From an uncultured Mycoplasmatota bacterium (lineage in GTDB: Bacteria > Bacillota_I > Bacilli_A > RF39 > UBA660), in assembly GCA_900549325.1 (NCBI GenBank), contig UROI01000012.1, forward strand, positions 1 to 39,405: a stretch of DNA of 39,405 bases, written 5' to 3'. The notes under the pieces were generated by a model that saw nothing but the letters and a program-made list of their open reading frames with translations, was not told the DNA's origin and did not search any database. Of the stretch, positions 1-8,899 are shown piece after piece; the first letter of the stretch is position 1; every line of letters begins with the position of its first letter. The position numbers were made by a program, and so were the translations under genes.

Positions 1-68
1 TCTCTTTTTAATAACCCTCTTTTTTATTAATGTCTACTATTTGGGGTTCACATCATTACTGTCCTTCT

Positions 69-728
69 TTATTCATTATTAACTAAACTTCTTACTTTAA
101 TTAATACTTCATCTTTTTTATGAATTCTATTCTGATATGCAGGATGATAAGTCCAAATGACTCTATCATCATTTATTATTAATTTATCAGGAGTTGGATA
201 ATCATATACTAACTTAGAATTAATTTCTTTTAAGTATTTGGTTACTACTCTATAATAAGGATTAGTAGGACCACATACAAAGATAATATGTTCTGGATTA
301 AATATCTTTGTTATTTCAAATAAGTATTCCATACTTAAATCTTCTAGTTTATCATTTGTTTCAGGATGACCCATACTTCTTCTTTTACCCGCAATAAAGA
401 CATTATTCCAAATAACATTCGATAATAAGTCTTCTCTTTGAAGTTCTAGAACATTTCTTATAAATATCCAGAAGTCTCTATTTCTAGCCCCATCTTTTAG
501 AAAATTAAAATATTTATCTTCGATAGCATCTACATCAGGTAAATAAGTACTATCATCATAATTCATCCAGCAATTGGTCTCTTGACCAATATATAATACT
601 CTTCTTTCTAAATTATTGGTATAATCATCATTTGAAGAAATAAGAAGAGGTATAGATAACTCCTCTCTATTGGGTAATTGTTTATATTCTTCATAGATAT
701 ATTTATTTAATTCATTTAATTTATTCAT
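69..728 (-). CDS. Uracil-DNA-glycosylase-superfamily-like protein
   Basis: 219 residues. Near the N-terminus VLYIGQETN (about residues 44-52) resembles motif A of the uracil-DNA glycosylase superfamily (GxEP-type). TYHPAYQ (about 193-199) resembles the C-terminal HPS-type motif. A central hydrophobic strand with FVCGPTNP also fits the Rossmann-like UDG fold. The usual proline of motif A is replaced by Thr-Asn, so glycosylase activity is uncertain. This looks like one of the many UDG-fold families of unknown substrate. The start is supported by AAGGGG nine bases upstream, and the gene has its own promoter overlapping the end of the upstream DUF2974 gene. Fold call moderate, function unknown. 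Confidence 0.55.
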   Translation of the reverse strand: MNKLNELNKYIYEEYKQLPNREELSIPLLISSNDDYTNNLERRVLYIGQETNCWMNYDDSTYLPDVDAIEDKYFNFLKDGARNRDFWIFIRNVLELQREDLLSNVIWNNVFIAGKRRSMGHPETNDKLEDLSMEYLFEITKIFNPEHIIFVCGPTNPYYRVVTKYLKEINSKLVYDYPTPDKLIINDDRVIWTYHPAYQNRIHKKDEVLIKVRSLVNNE

Positions 729-752
729 AATATTCCCCTTTAAGCGAGAGAT

Positions 753-781
753 ATTATACTACAAAACTATTTAATTTGCAA
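753..781 (-). promoter_or_regulatory. Sigma-A-type promoter of the UDG-like gene
   Basis: On the minus strand TTGCAA (776-781), a 17-base spacer and TATAAT (753-758) lie just upstream of the ATG at 728. The site overlaps the last bases before the stop of the DUF2974 gene, so this gene can be expressed independently of the glmM operon. Confidence 0.65.
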
Positions 782-782
782 A

Positions 783-1838
783 TTACTTAGTGTTTACCCA
801 TATTAGATCTTTGATAGTATCTAAGTATAACTTTTTAGTAGCACTATCTATATCATTTACTTCATTAATTATTTTTACTATTTGATTCCATTTTAATTTT
901 TTTATTTCTTTAAACTCTTTGATATTATTATTTTCTAGAATATTAAATATAGCATTTATCATTCTTTCCATTTCTTTATCGTTATAGTTTTTAAACCAAG
1001 ATTTGATTCTATTATCAATAGTAATACTTAATTTAGATTGTTTTCCTTTTTCTAGGAACTCTCCAAAACACTGCCACGAATTAACATCATGACTTAGTAC
1101 TCCTATTGTAGTACTTTTTACGATATACTTATTATTTGAAGTATTTAGAAGCATACCTACTATGGTATCTTCTGGTACATATACTTGTAATTTTGGTAGT
1201 ATTTTCTTAAAGTTATTACTTGTATATTCTTTGTCTCTAAAACCAGGACCATCTAAATTATATATAGTTTTTATCCTATTAAATATATCTTCTTTAGTAT
1301 ACATCGCTGATGTCATAGCAAGATTACCACCCTTAGAATGGCCTCCAATATATATTTCATTATCGTTTGGAGTAATAACTTCCTCTAAATAGTTAATAGC
1401 GTACTCTTGGGCTACTACTGGGAAACTATAAGCAAGAGATAAATCTTCTTTCCAACCTATTACTGTACCATTAGTACCCATAAATGATATAAATACTTTA
1501 TCAGCAAAATGAATAGTAATAGCTCCAAATTGTTTTTCATTATCAACTAGTTTCCTATAATTACTTAGATAAATATCTTTATATCTATTACTATTATAAA
1601 TATCTTTTAGATTACTAATATTCTCTTTCATAAAACTAGTTAGATAGATGCCTTTTTTAAATTCTTGATAAGTAGTAAAAGCTTCTTTTAAAGTTATTTT
1701 GTTGTTACCCGTAGGTACTATATTACTCCAATCTATATAAGATAGTTCTGTAAATATTATAACGTCATTTATATTTAATTTATTATCTTTAAAAGAAATA
1801 CTTTTATAGTATTTTAAATAGTCTTTAATTGTAGCCAT
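783..1838 (-). CDS. DUF2974 (Mbeg1-like) alpha/beta-hydrolase
   Basis: 351 residues. The nucleophile elbow G-G-H-S-K-G-G (about 165-171, Ser168) and the preceding block FMGTNGTVIGWKED (about 119-132) are the signature of the DUF2974/Mbeg1-like lipase-fold family common in gut Firmicutes. There is no signal peptide or membrane segment, so it is probably cytoplasmic. It is last in an apparent operon with the GlmU-like acyltransferase and glmM. Its GGAGG ribosome site overlaps the 3' end of glmM and its ATG follows two bases after that stop. The substrate is unknown. A lipase or esterase role is inferred only from the fold. Confidence 0.8.
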   Translation of the reverse strand: MATIKDYLKYYKSISFKDNKLNINDVIIFTELSYIDWSNIVPTGNNKITLKEAFTTYQEFKKGIYLTSFMKENISNLKDIYNSNRYKDIYLSNYRKLVDNEKQFGAITIHFADKVFISFMGTNGTVIGWKEDLSLAYSFPVVAQEYAINYLEEVITPNDNEIYIGGHSKGGNLAMTSAMYTKEDIFNRIKTIYNLDGPGFRDKEYTSNNFKKILPKLQVYVPEDTIVGMLLNTSNNKYIVKSTTIGVLSHDVNSWQCFGEFLEKGKQSKLSITIDNRIKSWFKNYNDKEMERMINAIFNILENNNIKEFKEIKKLKWNQIVKIINEVNDIDSATKKLYLDTIKDLIWVNTK

Positions 1839-1840
1839 TG

Positions 1841-3190
1841 TTATACCTCCATATTTAAATTTTTAATAATATTTTTTATTTTATCAGTAGTTCTTTCAAG
1901 TACTTTAGGATCTTCACCTTCAATTATAATTCTAACTAATGGTTCAGTACCTGATGGTCTTACTACTAATCTATAGTTACCCTTAAGATTATTTCTTATT
2001 TCTTTAATACTATCTTCAATCATATTACTGGTAGTAAAATCATTTTTATTATTTACTTTAATGTTTATATGTATTTCAGGATATTTATGCATAATCTTAG
2101 TTAAATTACTAAAAGGTATATTATTGCTGGCAAGAATAGATAACATAATTAATGAAATAAGGGGACCATCTCCAGTACTACAATAATCTTTTAGAATGAT
2201 ATGGCCTGCTTCTTCACCACCTAGTGTGAGATTGTTATCTCTTAAGTATTCATAGACATATTTATCTCCTACTTTGGTAGTTATAAATTCTATATTGTTA
2301 TTCTTACAATATTCTAATAGTCCTAGATTACTTAGTATTGTACCTACGATGGTATTTTTATTTAATCTATTTTTATTTTTTAGATCATTACTTATAATAG
2401 CTAATATATAATCACCATTAATTATATTACCTAGTTCGTCTATGAATACTACTCTATCAGCATCACCATCGTATGCTATACCAATATCTAATTTATTATT
2501 AATGACATAACTACTTAATACTTCTGGATGCGTAGAACCACAATTATCATTAATATTAGTACCATTTGGGGTATTATTTATTATATGATACCTAGCTCCT
2601 AATTTAGGAAAGATATATTCACATAGTTTAGATGAAGCTCCATTAGAGGCATCTATTCCTATATTTAAATTATTATAATTAACATTATTATTATATTTAT
2701 TTAATGAATCTAATAAATGATTACCATAATCTTTTATTACATCTCTATTATCTAAAATTATGCCTCTTTTAGTACTAGAATATTTTATATTATTAAATAT
2801 TAAGTCTTCAATATCAGATTCTAAATTATCAGATATTTTAGCTCCTTCTTTATCAAATATTTTAATACCATTATATTCATGAGGATTATGTGAAGCACTA
2901 ATCATAATACCTAAATCATAATTATAATATTTTACTAGATATGATATACCTGGTGTTGGTATTAAACCTGCATCTAATACTGAGATACCACATGATAATA
3001 GTTCTTCTTTTAAAGTACTTAATATCATATCAGCAGATTCTCTTCCATCATTTCCTATTATAACTTTAATACCTTTATCTTCCTTATTAAATATATAGGC
3101 TATAGCACTAGCTACTTTTATAACTAATTCTTTAGTTATATCTTTGTAGGCTATGCCTCTTATACCATCTGTTCCAAATAATCTTTTCAT
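1841..3190 (-). CDS. glmM: Phosphoglucosamine mutase
   Basis: Interconverts glucosamine-6-phosphate and glucosamine-1-phosphate on the way to UDP-GlcNAc for peptidoglycan. At 449 residues it is full length for the family. The catalytic phosphoserine loop SASHNP is at residues 98-103, the metal-binding DGDADR is in the middle, GGEEAGH is the sugar-binding loop (the usual Ser is Ala, a common variant), and RPSGTEP is the C-terminal phosphate-binding loop. The ribosome site AAAGGA lies within the stop region of the upstream acyltransferase, so the two are translationally close. Pairing with a GlmU-like acyltransferase fits a UDP-GlcNAc role. Confidence 0.96.
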   Translation of the reverse strand: MKRLFGTDGIRGIAYKDITKELVIKVASAIAYIFNKEDKGIKVIIGNDGRESADMILSTLKEELLSCGISVLDAGLIPTPGISYLVKYYNYDLGIMISASHNPHEYNGIKIFDKEGAKISDNLESDIEDLIFNNIKYSSTKRGIILDNRDVIKDYGNHLLDSLNKYNNNVNYNNLNIGIDASNGASSKLCEYIFPKLGARYHIINNTPNGTNINDNCGSTHPEVLSSYVINNKLDIGIAYDGDADRVVFIDELGNIINGDYILAIISNDLKNKNRLNKNTIVGTILSNLGLLEYCKNNNIEFITTKVGDKYVYEYLRDNNLTLGGEEAGHIILKDYCSTGDGPLISLIMLSILASNNIPFSNLTKIMHKYPEIHINIKVNNKNDFTTSNMIEDSIKEIRNNLKGNYRLVVRPSGTEPLVRIIIEGEDPKVLERTTDKIKNIIKNLNMEV

Positions 3191-3193
3191 ATT

Positions 3194-3838
3194 TTATCCT
3201 TTCTCTATGATGTTATTTTCATCTTTCATAATACTATTACTCGGTATTATTCCTCTTACTCTTGTTAGAGGATATATACTTGTATTACATCCTATGATAG
3301 TGCCTGGGTATAATACACTATTACTACCTATATTTACATTATTACCTATTATAGATCCTAATTTAATCATATTCGTATCTATACCTCTAATTACAATATT
3401 ACTTTTATCATTCTTTAAATTACTTAAGATTACTCCTGCTCCTAGATGAGAATGATAACCTAGTATAGAGTCTCCAACATAATTAAAATGGGCTATTTGA
3501 CTATTATCAAATATAATAGAGTTTTTTACTTCAACACTATTTCCTATTACACAGTTATCTCCAATTATGACATTTCCTCTTAAATAGGCTCCTGGTCTTA
3601 TTTCAGTATTCTCTCCAATTATACAAGGTGCTATTATCGTAGATAATTTATCTATTTTAGTATTATTACCTACCCATATATTTTCTTCAATCATAGTATA
3701 TTTATCTTTACCCAAAGAATTACCTATATCTATAATATTATCTTCTATCTTAGGTAATACTTCCCATATATAAGTAATATTTTTAAATAAACTATTTCCA
3801 ACCGTTTTACTAATATCTATAATTTCCTCTAACTTCAT
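3194..3838 (-). CDS. Stand-alone GlmU-like left-handed beta-helix acyltransferase
   Basis: 214 residues. From about residue 50 onward it is built of isoleucine-rich hexapeptide repeats (IGENTEI, IGDNCVIGNSVEVKNS, GAGVIL), the left-handed beta-helix fold. The run IAHFNYVGDSILG closely resembles the acetyltransferase half of GlmU, where His and Tyr of this segment bind the sugar. The uridylyltransferase half of GlmU is absent. Being directly upstream of glmM, it may supply GlcN-1-P acetylation as a separate polypeptide (inference), or it may belong to the related sugar-phosphate acyltransferases. The start is set by AAGGAG eleven bases upstream, behind a good promoter. Confidence 0.75.
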   Translation of the reverse strand: MKLEEIIDISKTVGNSLFKNITYIWEVLPKIEDNIIDIGNSLGKDKYTMIEENIWVGNNTKIDKLSTIIAPCIIGENTEIRPGAYLRGNVIIGDNCVIGNSVEVKNSIIFDNSQIAHFNYVGDSILGYHSHLGAGVILSNLKNDKSNIVIRGIDTNMIKLGSIIGNNVNIGSNSVLYPGTIIGCNTSIYPLTRVRGIIPSNSIMKDENNIIEKG

Positions 3839-3870
3839 AATATATATTCTCCTTATTACTTTATGTACTT

Positions 3871-3899
3871 AGTATATCATTTTTTAATTAAAAAGACAA
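3871..3899 (-). promoter_or_regulatory. Promoter of the GlmU-like/glmM/DUF2974 operon
   Basis: Minus-strand TTGTCT (3894-3899), 17-base spacer, TATACT (3871-3876), about 35 bases before the ATG of the acyltransferase gene. Confidence 0.65.
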
Positions 3900-3960
3900 T
3901 CCTAGTATTATGTTATTTCCAAATATGATATTTAGTACAATTTCATTATAAGGAATGGTG

Positions 3961-4176
3961 ATGAAATTGGTAAAATTGCGAATAGAAGAGTGTTTAAAAG
4001 AACTTAACAAAACAAAGTATTGGTTATGTCAAAAAATGAATATAACTACGAAAAATTTAAATAGAATAATAAGAGGCGAAACAAAATCTATTTCGTTCAA
4101 ATATATTGAACTATTTTGTTAAATACTCAAATGTACTCCTGGAGAATTAATAATTATTATAAAGGGCAGCTTTTAA
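3961..4176 (+). pseudogene. XRE-family HTH regulator remnant, nonsense-interrupted
   Basis: An ATG at 3961 with AAGGA just upstream opens 53 codons reading like a small Cro/C1-type helix-turn-helix (TKYWLCQKMNITTKNLNRII is the helix pair). TAA at 4120-4122 then interrupts ...YIELFC. In the same frame the sequence continues ILKCTPGELI, exactly the C-terminal helix and CTPGEL motif of this family, and ends at TAA 4174-4176. A single base change of a lysine or glutamine codon to TAA would explain it. Seen: the interrupted frame. Inferred: loss of function, although the 53-residue product may still fold. It marks the left edge of the accessory island. Confidence 0.75.
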
Positions 4177-4190
4177 ATAAGCTGCCCTTT
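4161..4190. terminator. Bidirectional intrinsic terminator
   Basis: A perfect 12-bp stem (4161-4172 with 4179-4190) and a TTAAAT loop. The stem ends in AAA/TTT, giving short U tracts in both directions. It sits at the end of the XRE remnant and 38 bases beyond the stop of the radical SAM gene, so it can close both units. Confidence 0.75.
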
Positions 4191-4227
4191 ATAATACGAT
4201 AAAATACGGTAAAAATTTATCACTTAA

Positions 4228-5118
4228 TTATTGCATTTTTTTCTTTAAATTAGCATAAGATTTTACATTGCATAAATCATCAGCGTAACATATATTGCCT
4301 AAATTCTCTGTTTTATCATTAATAAATATCTTTCCATCTTCAAATTTACCAATTTCATATCCAGGTTTTGCTAAAAATATACAAGGATATATATTATTAT
4401 CAGGAGTTAATACAACAGTGTTATTTATAGCATCACATCTAAAGTTATTTTTTTTATTATATAAATCTACCCCAAAAGTTCCACATCTTTCAATAATAAG
4501 ATTATTCTTATCATAAAGATTTCTCGCCATATCTAATTGTCTGAAAAATTCATATTTTTCATTATCAGTTAATACATTCATTGCATCCATATTAGTTGCA
4601 TTTCCTTGTAAAATAAAATTGGTAAATTTTATTCCTCTAGCTCCTAGTTGTTCTGCCTTTTTACACATTTTGGTGATTTTATCATAATTATGTGATGTGA
4701 TTGTTGTTAACAATCTAACTTGTAAACCCTTTTGAAGAATTAAATTAATTACCTTCTCTATTTTTTCAGGTGTCATAACTGATATATCATCCTGTATTCC
4801 AAAATGATATGATAAAGAAATTGATGTTATACCATACGATATTATAGTATCTAATATTTCAGGATTATTATATATTGCTACTCCATTACTCATAAAGTAA
4901 TTTTGATTTATGTACTCAAAAGATTTTAAATAATTTATGTCTGTTAAAATTTCAGCTCCATTTAAAATAATATTGTATTTTTTACTTAAGCCAGTAACAA
5001 GTTGAAGCAATTCTCCAGGACTCCTATTACCCTTATAACTAACATAGCAATGTTTACAATTAATATTACATTTAGAACAAGCCATTATTATTAAATTTTT
5101 TCCTAAAAACTCCTCCAT
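4228..5118 (-). CDS. Radical SAM enzyme with SPASM/twitch-like Cys-rich C-terminus
   Basis: 296 residues from the ATG at 5118, chosen because GAGGG precedes it; a GTG at 5136 would add 6 residues. CNINCKHC (Cys17, Cys21, Cys24) is the CxxxCxxC motif that binds the SAM-cleaving 4Fe-4S cluster. The C-terminal third has five further cysteines (ERC, FRC, YPC, NIC, DLC), as in SPASM or twitch auxiliary-cluster domains used by enzymes that modify peptides or small molecules. It is the last gene of the island operon, 21 bases after the phosphodiesterase. Substrate unknown; a peptide or nucleoside-like intermediate made by the neighbours is a guess. Confidence 0.85.
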   Translation of the reverse strand: MEEFLGKNLIIMACSKCNINCKHCYVSYKGNRSPGELLQLVTGLSKKYNIILNGAEILTDINYLKSFEYINQNYFMSNGVAIYNNPEILDTIISYGITSISLSYHFGIQDDISVMTPEKIEKVINLILQKGLQVRLLTTITSHNYDKITKMCKKAEQLGARGIKFTNFILQGNATNMDAMNVLTDNEKYEFFRQLDMARNLYDKNNLIIERCGTFGVDLYNKKNNFRCDAINNTVVLTPDNNIYPCIFLAKPGYEIGKFEDGKIFINDKTENLGNICYADDLCNVKSYANLKKKMQ

Positions 5119-5139
5119 ATATCCCTCTACACCCACAAT

Positions 5140-6327
5140 CTATAAAATATTGTTTGTATTAATTACTATCAATGGAATTAGCATTTCATCTTTTGTTAAA
5201 CCAGAATGATTTCCTAAAGTTTTCTGATAATATTCTTCAATATTGGAAGAATTAATAAAACAATAATCTTTTTTACATAAACTAATAAATTCACCCAACC
5301 CACTTCTTGAATATATATTTAATTCGTCTAAACCGAATATTTTTCTTTTATCAAATTCGCTGGTTTCAAACAAATACATTTTATCTTTAAAATCTTTATT
5401 AAATTCTTTAATAAATTCTTCTTTCAATTCATTTTTAACATAATACGAAGCTGTACCAAAATCTATTGTTGGGTCAGAATAAAAGTATTTTTTATATTTA
5501 TTAAAATCCATTACTACATCATTATGAACATTCATTTGTCCATGATCTGCAGTAAATACTATGGTTAATTCATTTATTTTAGATAACTTTTCTACCATTT
5601 CACTTATTTCATTTAATTTGTCAAAAACTTTCTTACTATCTATACCATAATCATGTTCTATATTATCTATATCTGGTAAATATAAATATGTATAGCTTTT
5701 ATTCTTATTTGAGCAGTTTTCTTTCATGAATTTCACTATATCATCAAAATTTTCGTAACCATATCTATACTTATCATCTAATACAAATTTAGAGTAAATA
5801 CTATCATTAATGTAATTTGGAAATAAAACATTAGTTACACAATTAAGTTCACTTAGTTTTGATTTTGTAATAAATATTTCTTCCGGTTTTAACCCATAGT
5901 CTAATAATGATTTTTCACTATTTCTTTCTGAAAAAAGTAGAGGATAATAATTTATATCTTTATTTCTATAATAGTTATACCATCCCCAAATACCATGTTT
6001 TGATGGAAATTCTGCTGTAACCAAAGAAGTAAGAACACATCCAGTTGTACTTGGAAAAACTGTTAATATATCATCCACTTTATTTTTCTTAAGAATATTA
6101 TTATCTGGCAATTTTTCTATAATGTTAGAACCTGTTCCATCAGATAATATTAATAAAGTGTGTTTATTTTTAGGAATTATATCTTGTAGTTTTTCCATAT
6201 TTTTATTTACGTCAAATTCTGTTCCATAATAATTATATAAACATCTTACTAAATCTACAATATTTAAGTTAGTATAATTAGGTATTATAAAATCATTTTC
6301 TTTAATTATTTTATCAAAATTATTCAT
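5140..6327 (-). CDS. Alkaline-phosphatase-superfamily phosphodiesterase / nucleotide pyrophosphatase
   Basis: 395 residues with the metal and nucleophile layout of type I phosphodiesterase/nucleotide pyrophosphatases. LSDG (Asp63) is the first metal ligand, FPSTT (Thr94 region) the nucleophile, PDIDNIEHDYG and TADHGQM are further ligands, and GNHSGLTKDEMLIP is the final histidine loop. No signal peptide is visible, so it probably acts in the cytoplasm, unlike many NPP enzymes. It follows the SDR gene with only three bases between stop and start (ribosome site GGAGG inside the SDR end). In this operon it may hydrolyse or transfer a phosphate ester or nucleotide group on the pathway intermediate (inference). 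Confidence 0.85.
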   Translation of the reverse strand: MNNFDKIIKENDFIIPNYTNLNIVDLVRCLYNYYGTEFDVNKNMEKLQDIIPKNKHTLLILSDGTGSNIIEKLPDNNILKKNKVDDILTVFPSTTGCVLTSLVTAEFPSKHGIWGWYNYYRNKDINYYPLLFSERNSEKSLLDYGLKPEEIFITKSKLSELNCVTNVLFPNYINDSIYSKFVLDDKYRYGYENFDDIVKFMKENCSNKNKSYTYLYLPDIDNIEHDYGIDSKKVFDKLNEISEMVEKLSKINELTIVFTADHGQMNVHNDVVMDFNKYKKYFYSDPTIDFGTASYYVKNELKEEFIKEFNKDFKDKMYLFETSEFDKRKIFGLDELNIYSRSGLGEFISLCKKDYCFINSSNIEEYYQKTLGNHSGLTKDEMLIPLIVINTNNIL

Positions 6328-6330
6328 ACA

Positions 6331-7062
6331 TTAATATCCTCCGTCTATTATAATCGTTTGACCATTTATATATGAAGACTCATCACTTGCTAAAAAGAAA
6401 ATAACATTTGCAATTTCTTCAGGTTGTGCAAATCTTTTTAATAATATTTTCTCTTTTTCCTCTTGCAACAAATCACAAGAAAGATCTTTATTCATATCCG
6501 TATCAACCCATCCAGGAGCAACCGAATTAACATTAATAAAAGGAGAAAATTCTACTGCCAAATTTTTTGTTATTGATATTACACCTGCTTTCGCGGCATC
6601 ATAATCTATTGTAGTTGGCGTATAGGAATTTATACCGTTAGTAGAAGAAACGTTTATTATTTTTCCACTATGATTTTTATACATTTCCAGGCCAATATAT
6701 TTATTTACCAAAAAAACACTCGTTAAGTTAATATCAATTATATTTTTAAAATCAGAAATAGTTCTATCACAAAATTCTATATCAGAAATAACTCCAACAT
6801 TATTTACTAATACATCTAATTTCTTACATCTGTCATAGACCGTATTTTTTAACATAATTACGTCTTCTTCCTTTGTAACATCTGCTTTAATCAAAATAAC
6901 ATTTATTGAATATCTTGAAATCAATTCTCTTTTTAATTCTTCAGCTAATTCATCATTATTCAAATAATTTATTATTACATCATATCCAGACTTTGCAAAT
7001 TTAATAGCAGTGGCTCTTCCAATTCCTCTTGTAGCTCCAGTTATGAGTACACACTTTCTCAT
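6331..7062 (-). CDS. Short-chain dehydrogenase/reductase (FabG-like)
   Basis: 243 residues, classical SDR length. The cofactor loop GATRGIG is at residues 9-15, NNVG at 87-90, the catalytic Ser at 139/140 and YDAAK with Tyr154 and Lys158. The end ITIIDGGY matches the family. It closely resembles 3-oxoacyl-ACP reductases, but nothing nearby belongs to fatty-acid synthesis. Its placement between ArgRS and the phosphodiesterase suggests reduction of a keto or aldehyde group in the island's pathway. NAD versus NADP preference cannot be judged safely. Confidence 0.9.
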   Translation of the reverse strand: MRKCVLITGATRGIGRATAIKFAKSGYDVIINYLNNDELAEELKRELISRYSINVILIKADVTKEEDVIMLKNTVYDRCKKLDVLVNNVGVISDIEFCDRTISDFKNIIDINLTSVFLVNKYIGLEMYKNHSGKIINVSSTNGINSYTPTTIDYDAAKAGVISITKNLAVEFSPFINVNSVAPGWVDTDMNKDLSCDLLQEEKEKILLKRFAQPEEIANVIFFLASDESSYINGQTIIIDGGY

Positions 7063-7085
7063 TTTAAACTCATTCCTTCCATTAA

Positions 7086-8837
7086 TTACATTCTTTTGGG
7101 TTGGTCTATTCCCATAACGTCTAATAATTCAGAACTGGTATTATAAACGCTTTCAACAAGTCCTAACCAAGATTGTTTTATTTTTTCATTCGGTTCTGTT
7201 AAAACGCGATTTGATGTATAAAAATTATTAAAGATATTAGTTAACTGATATAAATACTCTGCTATTTCGTTAAGAGACTTATCTCTGAAAGCTTTATCTA
7301 AAGCAATTGGAGTTTCCAATAATTTTAAAGCTATATTTCTATCTGAATCATCCACAAAAGTATTAACTGGACCTATACTCATTCCTTGCTCTTTAGCTTT
7401 TGTTAATAACGATTTCATTCTAACTGTGGAATATAATAAATATACCCCTGTTTTTCCATTAAAATCACTAAATTTGTCCTCATCAAAAATATAATCAGTA
7501 GATCTATTAGGAAGTAAATCCGCATACTTTAAAGCACCAACTGCTATTAAATCAGAAATTTCATTTCTCTCTTCACCAACAATACTTGGATTCAGTTTTT
7601 TTAATGTTTCTCTTTTTACGGATTCTATTAAAGCAGAAAGTGTCATAACACCACCATCTCTTGTTTTAAAAGGTTTTCCATCTTTACCATTCATTGTTCC
7701 AAAACCAATAAATTCTAGTTTTATATTTTTAGGAACAATCCCAGACTTATAAGCAGCTCTAAAAACCTGTTCAAAATGTAACGATTGTCTTTTATCAACT
7801 ACATACCATATTTCATCAGGATTAATATTGTTAACTCTATCCCATAAAGTCGCTAAATCTGTCATTTCATATGAAATAGCTCCATTAGATTTAACTAATA
7901 ATAAAGGTGGTATCTCAGTAGTATCATCGGGCATACTGACGTCCATAACTAAGGCCCCTTCACTTTCATAAGCCAATCCTTTTTCTTTTAAATATTCTAT
8001 TACCTTAGAAACATATTTATCAGAATCACTTTCACCATTCCACAAATCAAACGATACATTCAACTTATCATATAATTGTTTTATCTCTGAAGTGGAAATT
8101 GCAATTATTTGTTTCCATAATTCGTAATACCCTCTTTGTTTTTTCTGCAACTTAGTTGTAATTTCTCTTGCTTCTTTTAAATATTGTTCATCTTCCTTAG
8201 CTTTATTACTAGCAATTGGATATAATTTTTCTAAATCACTATTTGTAATTGGAAAGTGTTTAGGATATTCATCAACATAATTTTCATCAAAGTAAACCCA
8301 TTCTGGATGCCTTCTCTTTAATTCTAACATTATTAACCCCATTGGTCTTCCCCAATCACCTAAGTGAACATCACTTATTACTTCACAATTTAATTCTTTG
8401 CTTAATCTCTTTAATGATTCTCCTATATTAGCACTACGTAAATGACCTACATGAAGGGTTTTCGCTACATTCGGACCTCCATAATCAATAATCACTTTTT
8501 TTCTTTCGTGCATATTTTTGTTTTCACTAACATCTTTTCTTATAGATTCAATATAACTAGATAATGATTCATCGGAAAAAGTTATATTAATAAAACCAGG
8601 TCCCGCTACATTTACATTTTGATAATCCACATCGCCATTTAATTTTTCTACAATTGCATTAGCTATTATCTTTGGGTTCACTTTATTTACTTTTGCTAGT
8701 TCCATTACTCCATTAAATTGGAATTGTCCTAAATCAGGTCTTGTTGATGGAACAATATTTACATTATCAATTGAATAACCACATTCTAAAATAATTTTTT
8801 TAAGTTTTTCTTCTTGTTTCTTTATAAAATTTTTCAT
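7086..8837 (-). CDS. argS: Arginyl-tRNA synthetase (full length, in the island operon)
   Basis: Charges tRNA-Arg with arginine. The ATG at 8837 (583 residues) is preferred over GTG 8846 because AGGAAG lies eight bases upstream of it. The N-terminal Add-1 domain, the class I signature LHVGHLRSANIGES (HVGH at 129-132), KPFKTRDGG in place of KMSKS as in many ArgRSs, and the C-terminal anticodon domain ending MGIDQPKRM are all present, so it should be active. It may be the cell's only ArgRS or a second copy. Its setting among radical SAM, ALDH-NTase, SDR and RelA-like genes is atypical for a housekeeping synthetase and suggests supply of Arg-tRNA, or resistance to an ArgRS inhibitor (inference). 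Confidence 0.93.
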   Translation of the reverse strand: MKNFIKKQEEKLKKIILECGYSIDNVNIVPSTRPDLGQFQFNGVMELAKVNKVNPKIIANAIVEKLNGDVDYQNVNVAGPGFINITFSDESLSSYIESIRKDVSENKNMHERKKVIIDYGGPNVAKTLHVGHLRSANIGESLKRLSKELNCEVISDVHLGDWGRPMGLIMLELKRRHPEWVYFDENYVDEYPKHFPITNSDLEKLYPIASNKAKEDEQYLKEAREITTKLQKKQRGYYELWKQIIAISTSEIKQLYDKLNVSFDLWNGESDSDKYVSKVIEYLKEKGLAYESEGALVMDVSMPDDTTEIPPLLLVKSNGAISYEMTDLATLWDRVNNINPDEIWYVVDKRQSLHFEQVFRAAYKSGIVPKNIKLEFIGFGTMNGKDGKPFKTRDGGVMTLSALIESVKRETLKKLNPSIVGEERNEISDLIAVGALKYADLLPNRSTDYIFDEDKFSDFNGKTGVYLLYSTVRMKSLLTKAKEQGMSIGPVNTFVDDSDRNIALKLLETPIALDKAFRDKSLNEIAEYLYQLTNIFNNFYTSNRVLTEPNEKIKQSWLGLVESVYNTSSELLDVMGIDQPKRM

Positions 8838-8899
8838 ATTATTCACTTCCTTTTTTTGATTTACGATATTATAACATTATTTCTTACTACTGTAAATAA

